Source: Paenibacillus endophyticus (GTDB taxonomy: Bacteria; Bacillota; Bacilli; Paenibacillales; Paenibacillaceae). From it: a DNA stretch of 64,000 nt. Made by a program: the position numbers and the translations under genes. Location: positions 1 through 64,000 of the forward strand of contig NZ_JACHXW010000013.1 in assembly GCF_014192395.1 (NCBI RefSeq), given 5' to 3'. The notes under the pieces were generated by a model that made no database searches, was not told where the DNA came from, and saw only the letters and a list, made by a program, of their open reading frames with translations. This document shows, piece after piece, positions 41,501 to 49,070 of this stretch (positions within the stretch are counted from its first letter, which is position 1; each line of letters opens with the position of its first letter).

Positions 41501-41862
41501 TGATAGCCATCCTGGCCATCTACTGTATAACCAGAACCAACAGGCGTTATCACTGCTTTGCTGCTTCCAGCCTTGCGTGAACCTAGGTAATGAAAGTAAG
41601 CGTAATTCTTGCTCGTAATTTCATGCTCGAACTTGGATTTGCCATCTTGAATAATGAGCTTGCCGGCGTTTCCTGTTTGCATGAAGCCGTCGGCAGCCGA
41701 AGCTGTCTCCATATTATCTTTCCAATAGTTGTAGCTTATTGCATATTCGCCATCTGGAACCTTGGTTTCCTGCGGCTCCGCGGCATAGCTGAATTGAAAA
41801 GACATCAGCAGCAATGCAAGCGCAAGCAGCATGGATATAGACCTTTTAAATCTGTTTTTCAA
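38572..41862 (-). CDS. SLH-anchored heme-binding surface protein with three NEAT and four FIVAR-like modules
   Basis: 1096 residues from TTG 41862 (GGGAG nine bases upstream; the longer frame would run through the upstream terminator). After the signal peptide come NEAT1 (about 38-175, ligand motif YNHWY at 164-168), FIVAR-like helical modules (204-276, 283-362), an unrecognised domain (365-500), FIVAR3 (503-577), NEAT2 (580-690, YDMTH), FIVAR4 (693-766), NEAT3 (783-890, YHHEY) and three SLH domains (920-1088). NEAT domains take heme through the two tyrosines of YxxxY, so NEAT1 and NEAT3 look competent, while NEAT2 has His at the second position. It should capture heme at the S-layer, like BslK or Hal. 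Fur sites lie upstream of the operon. No heme permease is nearby. Confidence 0.88.
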   Translation of the reverse strand: MKNRFKRSISMLLALALLLMSFQFSYAAEPQETKVPDGEYAISYNYWKDNMETASAADGFMQTGNAGKLIIQDGKSKFEHEITSKNYAYFHYLGSRKAGSSKAVITPVGSGYTVDGQDGYQPVVYRPANNGTDNWIVQIDVEDVFKKQDILMHVEVKDIPGFTYNHWYNVQLRLNTSSLPLQPGDGDNGENNGGGSEQPITLENVNELISVSRSVYESTYEGTSFGDYPVGSKTPFFDSIVLAESERDAAGSDTTLYQAILTKLQAALSLYKSLLLSADKSGLSLLIALSEEIASSSVELGTAEGNPGAFYSSITPGEYAKNSKSNFIDQINIAKVVLNDEKATQAVVDAAVNKINYAYIDFPTWQYVASAPAKIYVLDSLAPTEVETIHANEIEKTAVLITNQGLQNRTSVNLTFNGSATSITEVVQSFALEEGGMTTDGLLFTRNRDKALKISKSSTEVKQVYQVISRNMLAGDDKWLGLSFVRYKSGDTTKEAYISYNAGLLDELKQAAVDAQKLHDTASAVVGEEQQFADAKEGLLAAIQSAEQASRNLAATRQQIADAKSVLQDALAAFKETASAILYFSAIHADKEQFSTMDSYFVKPALVTTESGSTLVTLTVKDSATVQAFRVKTGGAFVESTVVSEDEDANTRVVTFKVDNLSELANAQVRAVVPDRNYDMTHDIRLNLNNVNNAELALAITQATAVHKAAVVGTKKGEYPEAAKNTLQSAIQSASAESVRVAGTQEQSDTARTVLLAAVAAFKAAENTVTITDPTPGGLTNGQFSINVRILKFGTDQDSVMQGYINPNAKLSISGGSKTISLTLMQDKEITGLKFNGANVSTVSRNVEQNTRVVSFPIADLSKVTNGWVKVDWPEIDYHHEYDIQIKFDESSIRAYDGSDVLPVKTEEDSDEELVEPVVTNLKDIQGHWAQDAIEKAIGLGIAKGYEDGKFHPNAVINRAEFAVMLSRALKLEASKEATSFNDKQELPKWAQEHIARAVKAGLIGGYDDQTFRAGNEITRAELAVIIARAAKLEIKENAALSFADAAEFPAWARNEAAAAIEGGYIQGKGNNMFDPNASATRAEALTLILRLLEKL

Positions 41863-41909
41863 CTTGATACACTCCCTCTTCGCTACCTGATTCTGTTCAA
41901 ACAAACGGG

Positions 41910-41946
41910 ATGAGAAGCGGCTGATTAAATCAAGCCGCTTCTCATC
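41910..41946 (-). terminator. terminator/attenuator between the two NEAT genes
   Basis: GATGAGAAGCGGCT pairs with AGCCGCTTCTCATC; the minus strand exits into a T-rich stretch. The upstream NEAT-like gene should be expressed in excess over the large SLH protein. Confidence 0.75.
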
Positions 41947-41985
41947 CTTATCATTCAAACGATCAGGTCGCTGTTTTAATTTGAA

Positions 41986-42375
41986 TTACAGCCAGTCAAT
42001 TTGCAGGTTGAAAGTTGCATCGTGGATATCCTCGATGTATACACGAAGCTCAACCGGAATGTTGGTAACTACATCAGCTACCGGGAATGTGAATGTTGTG
42101 TTGCCGCCAACGACTGCTCTTGTTGCAAACACGCCGTTCACTTTAAGGGATGGGAAATAGTCGCCTGTAAGTGTAATGGTTGCTGTAGAACCGGTTACGT
42201 CAGCTGCACCGTTAATAAATGCGCTCGAGTGAGTCGCCGTGAAGGACGTTGCGCTGCCAGCGGAATCTAGGAAGCGATAGCTTTGCGATGCGGCAAAAGC
42301 CGGAATAGCCATTACTAGTGCAAATACCAAAGTCAAAAGCATCATAGGAACTAATTTCTTCATCGATTTCATCAT
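41986..42375 (-). CDS. small secreted NEAT-like protein (hemophore candidate)
   Basis: 129 residues. A signal peptide ends at AFAASQS, then there is one NEAT-like fold: SAFINGAADVTGSTATITLT, FPSLKVNG, FTFPVADV and ELRVYIEDIHDATFNLQIDW. It has no sorting signal or SLH, so it is released, like the IsdX-type hemophores. Aligned with the NEAT domains of the downstream protein, the YxxxY position reads HDATF, so both ligand tyrosines are replaced. It may coordinate heme by His or not bind it. The start is ATG 42375 with GGGAG ten bases upstream. It is cotranscribed with the NEAT-SLH gene. Confidence 0.7.
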   Translation of the reverse strand: MMKSMKKLVPMMLLTLVFALVMAIPAFAASQSYRFLDSAGSATSFTATHSSAFINGAADVTGSTATITLTGDYFPSLKVNGVFATRAVVGGNTTFTFPVADVVTNIPVELRVYIEDIHDATFNLQIDWL

Positions 42376-42528
42376 TTTCAATACACTCCCTTAGTTTTGA
42401 ATTCATATTTTCACTGCCGAAAAAGGTTTAATGACATGTAATACGCTGTTCAGCTAAAGCTAATTCCGACATCATTCCTCCTCTCTAAAGCGCAGATATG
42501 CCCACAGAAGAAGTTATAGCGAAGACAA

Positions 42529-42543
42529 TGATAATCATTATCA
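42529..42543 (-). promoter_or_regulatory. Fur box, proximal, of the NEAT operon
   Basis: TGATAATCATTATCA is a perfect 7-1-7 Fur palindrome. It lies about 155 bp before the small NEAT gene and next to a TATAAC -10-like element on the minus strand. Confidence 0.85.
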
Positions 42544-42854
42544 TCTAAGGTGCAAAAAAAATTTCCGTGGCAGGAGCATTTGCTTACTGGTGCAAGTCAT
42601 ATGCCTCTTGAAACTATCGTGAACGTGTACATCGCTCGTCGATAGCTTGATTTTATAATCGCCAGCTAAATTATGTCAATCCATTGATTGTCACTATTTA
42701 TATTTTAAATAGTTCGACTTTGGCTTACAACATCTTCTTTTATAAAAAATAACCAAATATTAATTTAAATAATCTATGAAATTAATCGATGTAAATTATA
42801 TTAACACTTATTATTTCCATATATAGCACTAATAAATTTATTCCCTAAAGTTAT

Positions 42855-42869
42855 TGATAACGATTATCA
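42855..42869 (-). promoter_or_regulatory. Fur box, distal
   Basis: TGATAACGATTATCA, one mismatch from the 7-1-7 palindrome, extended by ATTATTATT. It lies about 325 bp from the proximal box. Confidence 0.65.
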
Positions 42870-42967
42870 TTATTATTTAACGTTTTTTTATACTCTTTAT
42901 TTCATGAAAACATCTTCATGCCTGCAAGGACTTCTTCGGTATTTAAGCCGTACTTCCGCTGTTCACC

Positions 42968-43065
42968 CAAGCGTAAACGGCTGAAGCCGTCCTCTGGCGG
43001 CTAAGCTTACGTTTCGCGTAGAAATATAGAGAAAGTTGGCGAAATGATATACTTTCCTATATTTT
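42968..43065 (+). repeat. interspersed hairpin element, copy 3
   Basis: Nearly identical to copy 2 from CAAGCGTAAACGGC to CTATATTTT, including both hairpins. It abuts the T-run of the ABC exporter terminator. Confidence 0.88.
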
Positions 43066-43098
43066 AAAAAAGAGCCCCCGATTCATGAATCGGGAGCC
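43066..43098 (-). terminator. terminator of the ABC exporter operon
   Basis: On the minus strand GGCTCCCGATTC pairs with GAATCGGG-GCTC, followed by TTTTTT, which touches repeat copy 3. Confidence 0.8.
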
Positions 43099-43123
43099 AT
43101 ACGAATAGCGGAATACTTCTCAA

Positions 43124-44887
43124 TTAATTCTCTTCTCCATGCCACAATTGGCGGAATGTATCGCTTGCAGCAAGCAGCTCTTCTGCCGTCCCTTCAGCTT
43201 CAACCTCGCCGTCACGCATCACAATAATATGATCGGCCTGCGCAAGCGCCGTTTTTCGATGCGAAACAACCAGGCAGGTCGCATCTCCACGTTCACGGAA
43301 TAGCCGGGACCATAGCTTCTGCTCCGTCTCAACATCGAGCGCGCTCGAAAGATCATCGAACACATATAGCTCACTATCACGCACAAGCATGCGCGCCGCA
43401 GCGGTTCGCTGTGCTTGTCCTCCAGACAGCTTTACGCCTCGAGGTCCAATCACCGTATCCAAGCCGTTCTGCAAATGGCCCAGATCATCCTCTAACACAG
43501 CCGTATGAAGCGCACGTGCCAGCTGGCCTTTCTGATCTGTTGCACCCAATAATATATTCTCGCGCAGGGTATCGCTGTACAGCCTTGGCACTTGCGCGGT
43601 GTACGCGCTGCGCGGCGGCGCAAAGAAAGAACCGGGATCAGGCACCTCCTGTCCGTTCCATCGCACAATACCAGAAGTTTGCGGCAGGAGGCCAAGCAGC
43701 GTTCGCACGAGTGTTGTTTTTCCTGAACCAATTGGGCCTGTAATGACGGTAAAGGAGCCTCGTTTCAGGCTGATATTAATAGATGCAATGCCTCTGCCCG
43801 TCTCAGGATAGGTATACGTCAACCCTACAGCATCTAGCTGTTCCAGCTTGTCGATTGCCTGCGGCTCTTGTTTGGCTGCTCCATCCTCTATATCTCCCTT
43901 TAAATACAATCGATTATGTGCCGTCAGCACTTGAGCGGGGGCTCCTTGCAATATGCCGGTTAAGCGGAGCAGCGCAACTGTCATCTGCTTGAAATAGGTG
44001 AGAAACTTGCCAAAGTTCGAAATAAACTGTGTGACGAAGGTCAAATAATAGACGAACAGAGAGAAGTCGCCTACCGTGAATTCACCGCCGCGCATTTTTT
44101 GACCGGCAAGCAGCAGAATCAGGCCTGTTCCTAGATTAACCGAATTGGAAAAGATCGAGTCCAGCACCTCGGTCATCAGCTTATCCTTCAGCATCGTTTT
44201 GCGGCGGTTGTCGTTGAGCTGCCTGAATCTCGACATGACGCGCTTCTCCGCACCCGCAACCTGAATCGCCTGCACGCTGCCGAACATCTCACTAATGGCA
44301 CCCGTTACTTTGGCCGTCGACTCACGGCTGTCGGAGCGGTATTTCTGCAGCCTCGTCGTAGCAAGCTGCGCCACGACTACCACGATGACGAGCGGCAAAA
44401 ACACAAGCAGCGTCATTTGCGCATCAATGCGTATGAGAATGAAGCATGATACGGCTGCGAAGCAGGTCATGCCGAATACATCGACAGACCAGCTGACAGC
44501 TTCCTCCGACTGATCTACATCATCCCGGAAATAACTAATCGCCTCGCCCGGCGAGCACGGTATGGCCCGTGCACCGGGCTCTTTCAGTATATGCTCCAGC
44601 AAATTCCGTCTTAGCAGCATTCCCATGCGGAAACGAAAATTAACATCGGTTATAAACCCGATCAACACCATCGCGCTGCGGGCAAATGCCGCCCCTATTA
44701 ATAGAGCAATCAGCCCCCAAGTGCTATAGGCAGCCGCCGAATCAATCGTTAGCGAATCGAAAAAGGCCTTCGTAATTAGACCTGGAAAAATCGGCATCAA
44801 ATAAATAATCGTCCAGATGAAGGCGTTGGTGATATACCAGCCTGGGCGGTAGCAAATTAAACGCCACATGTACGTAAACGTGCTCAT
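43124..44887 (-). CDS. ABC exporter half-transporter (degenerate-site subunit)
   Basis: 587 residues: six N-terminal helices and a C-terminal ATPase domain. Walker A is TGPIGSGKTT (about 388), the signature is canonical LSGGQAQR, and Walker B ends FDDLSS with Asp in place of the catalytic Glu. It starts inside the stop of the partner gene (ATGA). The Asp at Walker B is typical of the subunit with the non-catalytic site in heterodimeric multidrug exporters (BmrC/TM287 class). Substrate unknown; drug or peptide export is the usual role. Confidence 0.88.
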   Translation of the reverse strand: MSTFTYMWRLICYRPGWYITNAFIWTIIYLMPIFPGLITKAFFDSLTIDSAAAYSTWGLIALLIGAAFARSAMVLIGFITDVNFRFRMGMLLRRNLLEHILKEPGARAIPCSPGEAISYFRDDVDQSEEAVSWSVDVFGMTCFAAVSCFILIRIDAQMTLLVFLPLVIVVVVAQLATTRLQKYRSDSRESTAKVTGAISEMFGSVQAIQVAGAEKRVMSRFRQLNDNRRKTMLKDKLMTEVLDSIFSNSVNLGTGLILLLAGQKMRGGEFTVGDFSLFVYYLTFVTQFISNFGKFLTYFKQMTVALLRLTGILQGAPAQVLTAHNRLYLKGDIEDGAAKQEPQAIDKLEQLDAVGLTYTYPETGRGIASINISLKRGSFTVITGPIGSGKTTLVRTLLGLLPQTSGIVRWNGQEVPDPGSFFAPPRSAYTAQVPRLYSDTLRENILLGATDQKGQLARALHTAVLEDDLGHLQNGLDTVIGPRGVKLSGGQAQRTAAARMLVRDSELYVFDDLSSALDVETEQKLWSRLFRERGDATCLVVSHRKTALAQADHIIVMRDGEVEAEGTAEELLAASDTFRQLWHGEEN

Positions 44888-46638
44888 GCCAGCACCTCCT
44901 CAAGCCCGGCCGCCAGCATTCTGCTGAACGTAGACGAGGGATCAGCAGCCAGCTTAACGCGGGCTCCGCTCTCTATAATGCGTCCTTGCTCCAGAATGAC
45001 GATTTGGTCGGCACGCTGTACGGTGGCTAGGCGATGCGCAATAATGATGCACGAGCGACTGCTGAGCAGCTTCGTAATCGCCTGTTCCATACGGAATTCC
45101 GTAAGCGGATCAAGTCTAGACGAAGCCTCATCGAGAATGACAAGACCGGGATTTGTCAGAAAAACCCTTGCAAAAGCGAGCAATTGAGCCTCTCCGGCAG
45201 ACAGGCTTGCACCGCCTGAAGCGAGCGGCGTGTCAAGCCCATCCGGCAGCGTGTCATACCAGTTCCTCAAGCCTAGTTCGCGAAGTACAGCGACGATGTC
45301 TGAATCGGAGATGCTCTCATCATATAAAGTTAAGTTATCCCTGATGGTACCTTGCAAAATCTCAATGTTTTGCGTCACGAGAGCAACCCTAGATCGCAGC
45401 TCGGCAAGTTTGCACTCCCTAATGTCCGTTCCGTTCAGCCTGATGCTGCCTTGCTGCGGGTCATAGAAGCGAAGCATAAGCCGGGCCAGCGTCGTCTTCC
45501 CGCTTCCCGTACGCCCTAGCAAGCCAAGCACCTCGCCTGGCTTTACCTGCAAATTCAGCTCCTGCAAAGTGGGAAATTCATCATAGCCGAACGTCACCTC
45601 GTTAAGCTCTACCGAAAGCGGACCTTCCGGCAGCTTCGCTCCAGGTCCATCCGCAATCTTCGGAGCAGTATCGAACAGCTCGAAGATACGAAGCAGGCTG
45701 GCATCCGCTTTCTGCAAATCCTCGATTTGGGTACGTATCTTTTCGATCGGCTTTGCCAGCAGCTCCGTATAATAGAAAATCAAATAAACGGTCCCTATGG
45801 ATATAGCACCTGCTTTCCATAAAGAGGCACTAATCGCGAAAGCCATGGCGTTGCCCAACGCGAACACGATAATCGTTGTAATCCACATCGCTGAGAATCC
45901 GAGAAAAGCCTTTCTGCGCAAAGGCAGCATCCGCCGCAGCAGCGAATAGAAGCGATTCATAACGAACCCGGTTGCTCCGTTCGCACGCGTATCCTCTGTC
46001 CCTTCCAAATGCTCGCCGATATAACCGTAAAATTCAGCATTGATTTGTCGCCACTTGGCCCATACGGGCACCGCAAACTTGCGGATCCATTGGATGACAA
46101 TCATTGCAAACACGACAAAAAGCAGCATGCCTAGGCCGATCCATATGTTTTCCCGAAATAACAATAAGATAATGCCGATCATTAACAGCAAGTTGCCTGC
46201 CAGGTGAATAATAAAGCTGGAGAAAAAATTCGCAAGCGCATTGACATCGCCATCAACCCGTTCAATGATTGAGCCTGACGTGTTCGATTTGTGAAACGAC
46301 ATGTCAAGCCGGAGGCAATGCTCGGCCAGATCGCCGCGAAGCTGATTCGTCGCACGCCAAGCCAGATTCTCACTCACATAGGTTGCGATGACAGAAACGA
46401 GCTGTTGGATGAGCGAGAAGCCGATGAAGAGCGCTGCTGCATAATAAAGCGGCTGCAAGGTTTTGTCGGATTGCGCTGTATCAATAAAGTAGCGGATAAT
46501 CTGCGGGTTAACGAGCTGCAGCCCAATAGAGGAGAAAAGCAGCAGCGCAAGGCCCGCGAGCGCCTTCTTCTGCGGAAGCAAATAGCGGCTCAGCATCATC
46601 CGGTATTGGCTGAATTTCATTTTGTTCTTCTTGCTCAT
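44884..46638 (-). CDS. ABC exporter half-transporter (catalytic-site subunit)
   Basis: 584 residues with six N-terminal helices. The ATPase domain has Walker A LLGRTGSGKTTLA (about 371), Q-loop LVTQN, Walker B VILDEASS with the catalytic Glu, and a degenerate signature LSAGEAQ. With its partner, its intact Walker motifs face the canonical LSGGQ, making one competent ATP site; the other site is degenerate on both sides. It heads the two-gene operon. AGGGGAG precedes ATG 46638. Confidence 0.88.
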   Translation of the reverse strand: MSKKNKMKFSQYRMMLSRYLLPQKKALAGLALLLFSSIGLQLVNPQIIRYFIDTAQSDKTLQPLYYAAALFIGFSLIQQLVSVIATYVSENLAWRATNQLRGDLAEHCLRLDMSFHKSNTSGSIIERVDGDVNALANFFSSFIIHLAGNLLLMIGIILLLFRENIWIGLGMLLFVVFAMIVIQWIRKFAVPVWAKWRQINAEFYGYIGEHLEGTEDTRANGATGFVMNRFYSLLRRMLPLRRKAFLGFSAMWITTIIVFALGNAMAFAISASLWKAGAISIGTVYLIFYYTELLAKPIEKIRTQIEDLQKADASLLRIFELFDTAPKIADGPGAKLPEGPLSVELNEVTFGYDEFPTLQELNLQVKPGEVLGLLGRTGSGKTTLARLMLRFYDPQQGSIRLNGTDIRECKLAELRSRVALVTQNIEILQGTIRDNLTLYDESISDSDIVAVLRELGLRNWYDTLPDGLDTPLASGGASLSAGEAQLLAFARVFLTNPGLVILDEASSRLDPLTEFRMEQAITKLLSSRSCIIIAHRLATVQRADQIVILEQGRIIESGARVKLAADPSSTFSRMLAAGLEEVLA

Positions 46639-46904
46639 ATTGCTCCCCTTTCATGCGATCTAGCGATGTCCAAAATGAATTAGCTTATGTAAGATGATTG
46701 TGTTCATTCAGGCGACTATCCCCTAGTAGAATAGCGACTGGCATTTATTCATTCATGGATTAACTACTCTCCCTCTGAACATCCTTTTAGGACACGGATA
46801 AGGCGTCGTTAAACCGATTTTACCATATATCTTAGTGTGTGGGATGGAGTACTGCATCCTAAATGGGTCGTTGACCAAATTATACAGCATATGGTATTCT
46901 TTTA

Positions 46905-46919
46905 TTGAACATCGTTCAA
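46905..46919 (+). promoter_or_regulatory. TetR operator upstream of its own gene
   Basis: TTGAAC-ATC-GTTCAA, a perfect palindrome just before the ribosome site. The same TTGA-N7-TCAA frame occurs at 47542. Confidence 0.6.
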
Positions 46920-46937
46920 ATAAGGAGTTGTCTACCC

Positions 46938-47525
46938 ATGTCACCACGAAAAGCAGTCGATCAAGAGCTAAGTAAAGAGCGGATATTGGAAACGGCTAGA
47001 GAGCAGTTCTCCCGGCTAGGCTATCGCGATGTATCCATGCGAGCCATTGCAAAGGCGCTAGGCTACTCACCAGGATCGCTTTATTACCATTTTCGCGAGA
47101 AAGCGGATTTATTCAGTGCGATGACAACAGCAGATTTCGACCGGCTCAATGAACTGCTCCACGACACGATGAACCAAACTCCCACTCCCGGCGTTGATCA
47201 ACTGCGCATGATATTTATGCAGTTTATTCGGTTTGGCCTGGACAACAAACGCTCATTCGAGCTGATGTTCCTCATTCAACAGCCTGAGCTTGATTGCTAC
47301 ACGTCGAAGCCGAAGATGGCCAGCTATGAGGAATTTTCTAACGCGGTAAAAGGATGCTTGCATCACATCAACCCAGAACATGTTCACAATGATGATATGG
47401 TATGGGTACTGTTTCTCTCCCTGCACGGCTTTATCAGTTTCTATATCTCCAGCTCGCAAACCTTCGAGGAATTGAATGAGCTTGCCAGCCTTCATGTGCA
47501 ATTGCTGCTGCGTGGACTGCACTAA
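46938..47525 (+). CDS. TetR/AcrR-family regulator
   Basis: 195 residues. The N-terminal helix-turn-helix spans about 12-58 (ETAREQFSRLGYRDVSMRAI, AKALGYSPGSLYYHF), followed by an all-helical ligand domain. The start is ATG 46938 with AAGGAG ten bases upstream. Palindromes lie before it and before the following DUF2306 gene, so it probably represses both. It is divergent from the ABC exporter operon, but I see no such palindrome on that side. Confidence 0.85.
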   Translation: MSPRKAVDQELSKERILETAREQFSRLGYRDVSMRAIAKALGYSPGSLYYHFREKADLFSAMTTADFDRLNELLHDTMNQTPTPGVDQLRMIFMQFIRFGLDNKRSFELMFLIQQPELDCYTSKPKMASYEEFSNAVKGCLHHINPEHVHNDDMVWVLFLSLHGFISFYISSSQTFEELNELASLHVQLLLRGLH

Positions 47526-47541
47526 TTTTTTTAGCTTTTAA

Positions 47542-47556
47542 TTGAACACCAATCAA
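47542..47556 (+). promoter_or_regulatory. second TetR-type operator, before the DUF2306 gene
   Basis: TTGAACACCAATCAA shares TTGAAC and the TTGA-N7-TCAA spacing with the site at 46905. Confidence 0.45.
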
Positions 47557-47570
47557 TTAGGGGAAGAGTG

Positions 47571-48236
47571 ATGATGTTGATGAAAAAATGGAATCGAGCG
47601 CTCGTATTTTTTCTTGCTTTTGCCATAGCCGGATATGCTGCCGTCCAGTATGGCTTATTCAAAGCCAGCGATGCCGGCCTCGTCGCCGCAAAGCTGCAAG
47701 AGCCTGATTTTCAGCTTAAGCCTTGGGTCTACGTATTGTACGTCCACATCGTAACCGCCATATTGGCGCTTGTTATTGGCCCTTTTCAAATTTTCCAGAA
47801 GAAATCAAAGCCTAGGGGAACCCTGCACAAACAGCTCGGCTATGTTTATGTGCTCTCGATCGCAGTAAGCGGCATTGTCGGCATTTATTTGTCTTTTTAC
47901 GCAACAGGCGGCATTATTTCGGGTCTAGGCTTCTTTACGCTGGATATCCTTTGGCTGGCAACGACATGGATGGGTTTGCGCAAAATAATGGCTGGAGACA
48001 TAAAGTCGCATAAAGAATGGATGCTTCGCAGCTATGCGCTTACATTTGCCGGGGTTACTCTGCGAATATGGCTCGCGCCTCTCGTTATGCTTTTTGGTGA
48101 ATTCGAAGCCGGCTACCACGCTGTCGCCTGGCTTTGCTGGGTGCCTAATTTGATTATTATGGAAGCGATCATCCGCAGAAAGATTCCCAAAGCGCCACAT
48201 CCCCTCCACGACAGTCAATCCAAGCCGAATCTATGA
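47571..48236 (+). CDS. DUF2306 integral membrane protein
   Basis: 221 residues with about seven predicted helices. The DUF2306 pattern is visible: HIVTAILALVIGPFQIF, then LHKQLGYVYVLSI and HKEWMLRSYALTFAGVTLR, with conserved histidines. Its role is unknown. It lies 45 bp after the tetR gene behind a putative operator, so it is likely the TetR target. GGGGA precedes ATG 47571. Confidence 0.8.
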   Translation: MMLMKKWNRALVFFLAFAIAGYAAVQYGLFKASDAGLVAAKLQEPDFQLKPWVYVLYVHIVTAILALVIGPFQIFQKKSKPRGTLHKQLGYVYVLSIAVSGIVGIYLSFYATGGIISGLGFFTLDILWLATTWMGLRKIMAGDIKSHKEWMLRSYALTFAGVTLRIWLAPLVMLFGEFEAGYHAVAWLCWVPNLIIMEAIIRRKIPKAPHPLHDSQSKPNL

Positions 48237-48278
48237 TAAACTAATAGAAAAACGAAATGATTCGCGAGGAGATTAATG

Positions 48279-49040
48279 ATGATCAAGCTCGTATCTTGGA
48301 ACGTAAATGGGTTGAGAGCATGCGTAACCAAAGGCTTTTATGATTATTTTAAAGAAACGGATGCAGATATTTTCTGCCTCCAGGAAACGAAGCTTCAAGA
48401 GGGCCAGATTGCCATGGAGCTAGGCGAAGAGTATGTCCAGTATTGGAATTATGCAGAGAAGAAGGGCTACTCCGGCACGGCTGTGTTTACCAGAATCAAG
48501 CCTCTCTCCGTTCATTACGGCATGGAGGAAAATGCTGAACCCGAGGGCCGCGTCATTACGCTTGAATTTGAAGGTTTTTATGTGGTTACGGTTTATACGC
48601 CTAATGCAAAACGCGACCTAACGAGACTGGACTACCGGATGGAATGGGAAGACCGTTTCCGCAGCTATTTGCTGCAGCTGGATGCGGTGAAGCCCGTAAT
48701 CGTGTGCGGAGACCTTAATGTTGCGCATCAAGAAATCGACCTCAAGCATCCGAAGCCCAATCTCGGAAACTCTGGCTTCACCCTTGAGGAGCGCGGCAAA
48801 ATGACCGACCTGCTCCAATCCGGATTTCTGGATACGTTCCGGCATCTCTATCCGGACCGAGCAGATGTGTACAGCTGGTGGTCATACATGCCTAAGGTGC
48901 GAGAGCGGAACGTGGGATGGCGAATTGATTACTTCCTCGCCTCCGAAAGACTTCAGCCGTTACTCGTCGATGCGCAGATCGACTGCCATATCATGGGCAG
49001 CGACCATTGTCCGGTGCTTCTCACCCTCGAGGACATATAA
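48279..49040 (+). CDS. xth: exodeoxyribonuclease III (AP endonuclease)
   Basis: 253 residues of the ExoIII/ExoA family. All motifs are present: SWNVNGLRA, LQETKLQ (metal-binding Glu), NAKRDLTRLDYRMEWE, CGDLNVAHQEIDL, WWSYMPKVRERNVGWRIDYF and GSDHCPVLL (catalytic D-H). It cleaves AP sites and removes 3' blocks in base excision repair. ATG 48279 has GAGGAG seven bases upstream, better than the ATG three bases earlier. Confidence 0.95.
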   Translation: MIKLVSWNVNGLRACVTKGFYDYFKETDADIFCLQETKLQEGQIAMELGEEYVQYWNYAEKKGYSGTAVFTRIKPLSVHYGMEENAEPEGRVITLEFEGFYVVTVYTPNAKRDLTRLDYRMEWEDRFRSYLLQLDAVKPVIVCGDLNVAHQEIDLKHPKPNLGNSGFTLEERGKMTDLLQSGFLDTFRHLYPDRADVYSWWSYMPKVRERNVGWRIDYFLASERLQPLLVDAQIDCHIMGSDHCPVLLTLEDI

Positions 49041-49070
49041 GACCTATTGGACTTATAGAACATTTAAGAT

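Larger units (their letters stand above)
42382..43123. other. 742-bp AT-rich regulatory intergenic region
   Basis: It holds two Fur boxes, a possible sigma-A promoter on the minus strand (TTGACA at 42674-42679, TATAAA at 42652-42657, 16-bp spacer), repeat copy 3 and a terminator. A possible 14-codon minus-strand ORF (42428-42472) follows a GGAGG that is only four bases from its ATG. I see no longer gene. Confidence 0.5.

Noticed and set aside
30231..43065. The repeated element as a CRISPR array or as tandem repeats
   Set aside because: Copies are kilobases apart, about 100 bp long and internally structured; there are no regular spacers and no cas genes.
43124..46638. The ABC pair as the heme importer of the NEAT locus
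   Set aside because: Both proteins have fused exporter-type membrane and ATPase domains; heme importers use separate permease and ATPase plus a binding lipoprotein. The operon also has its own terminator.
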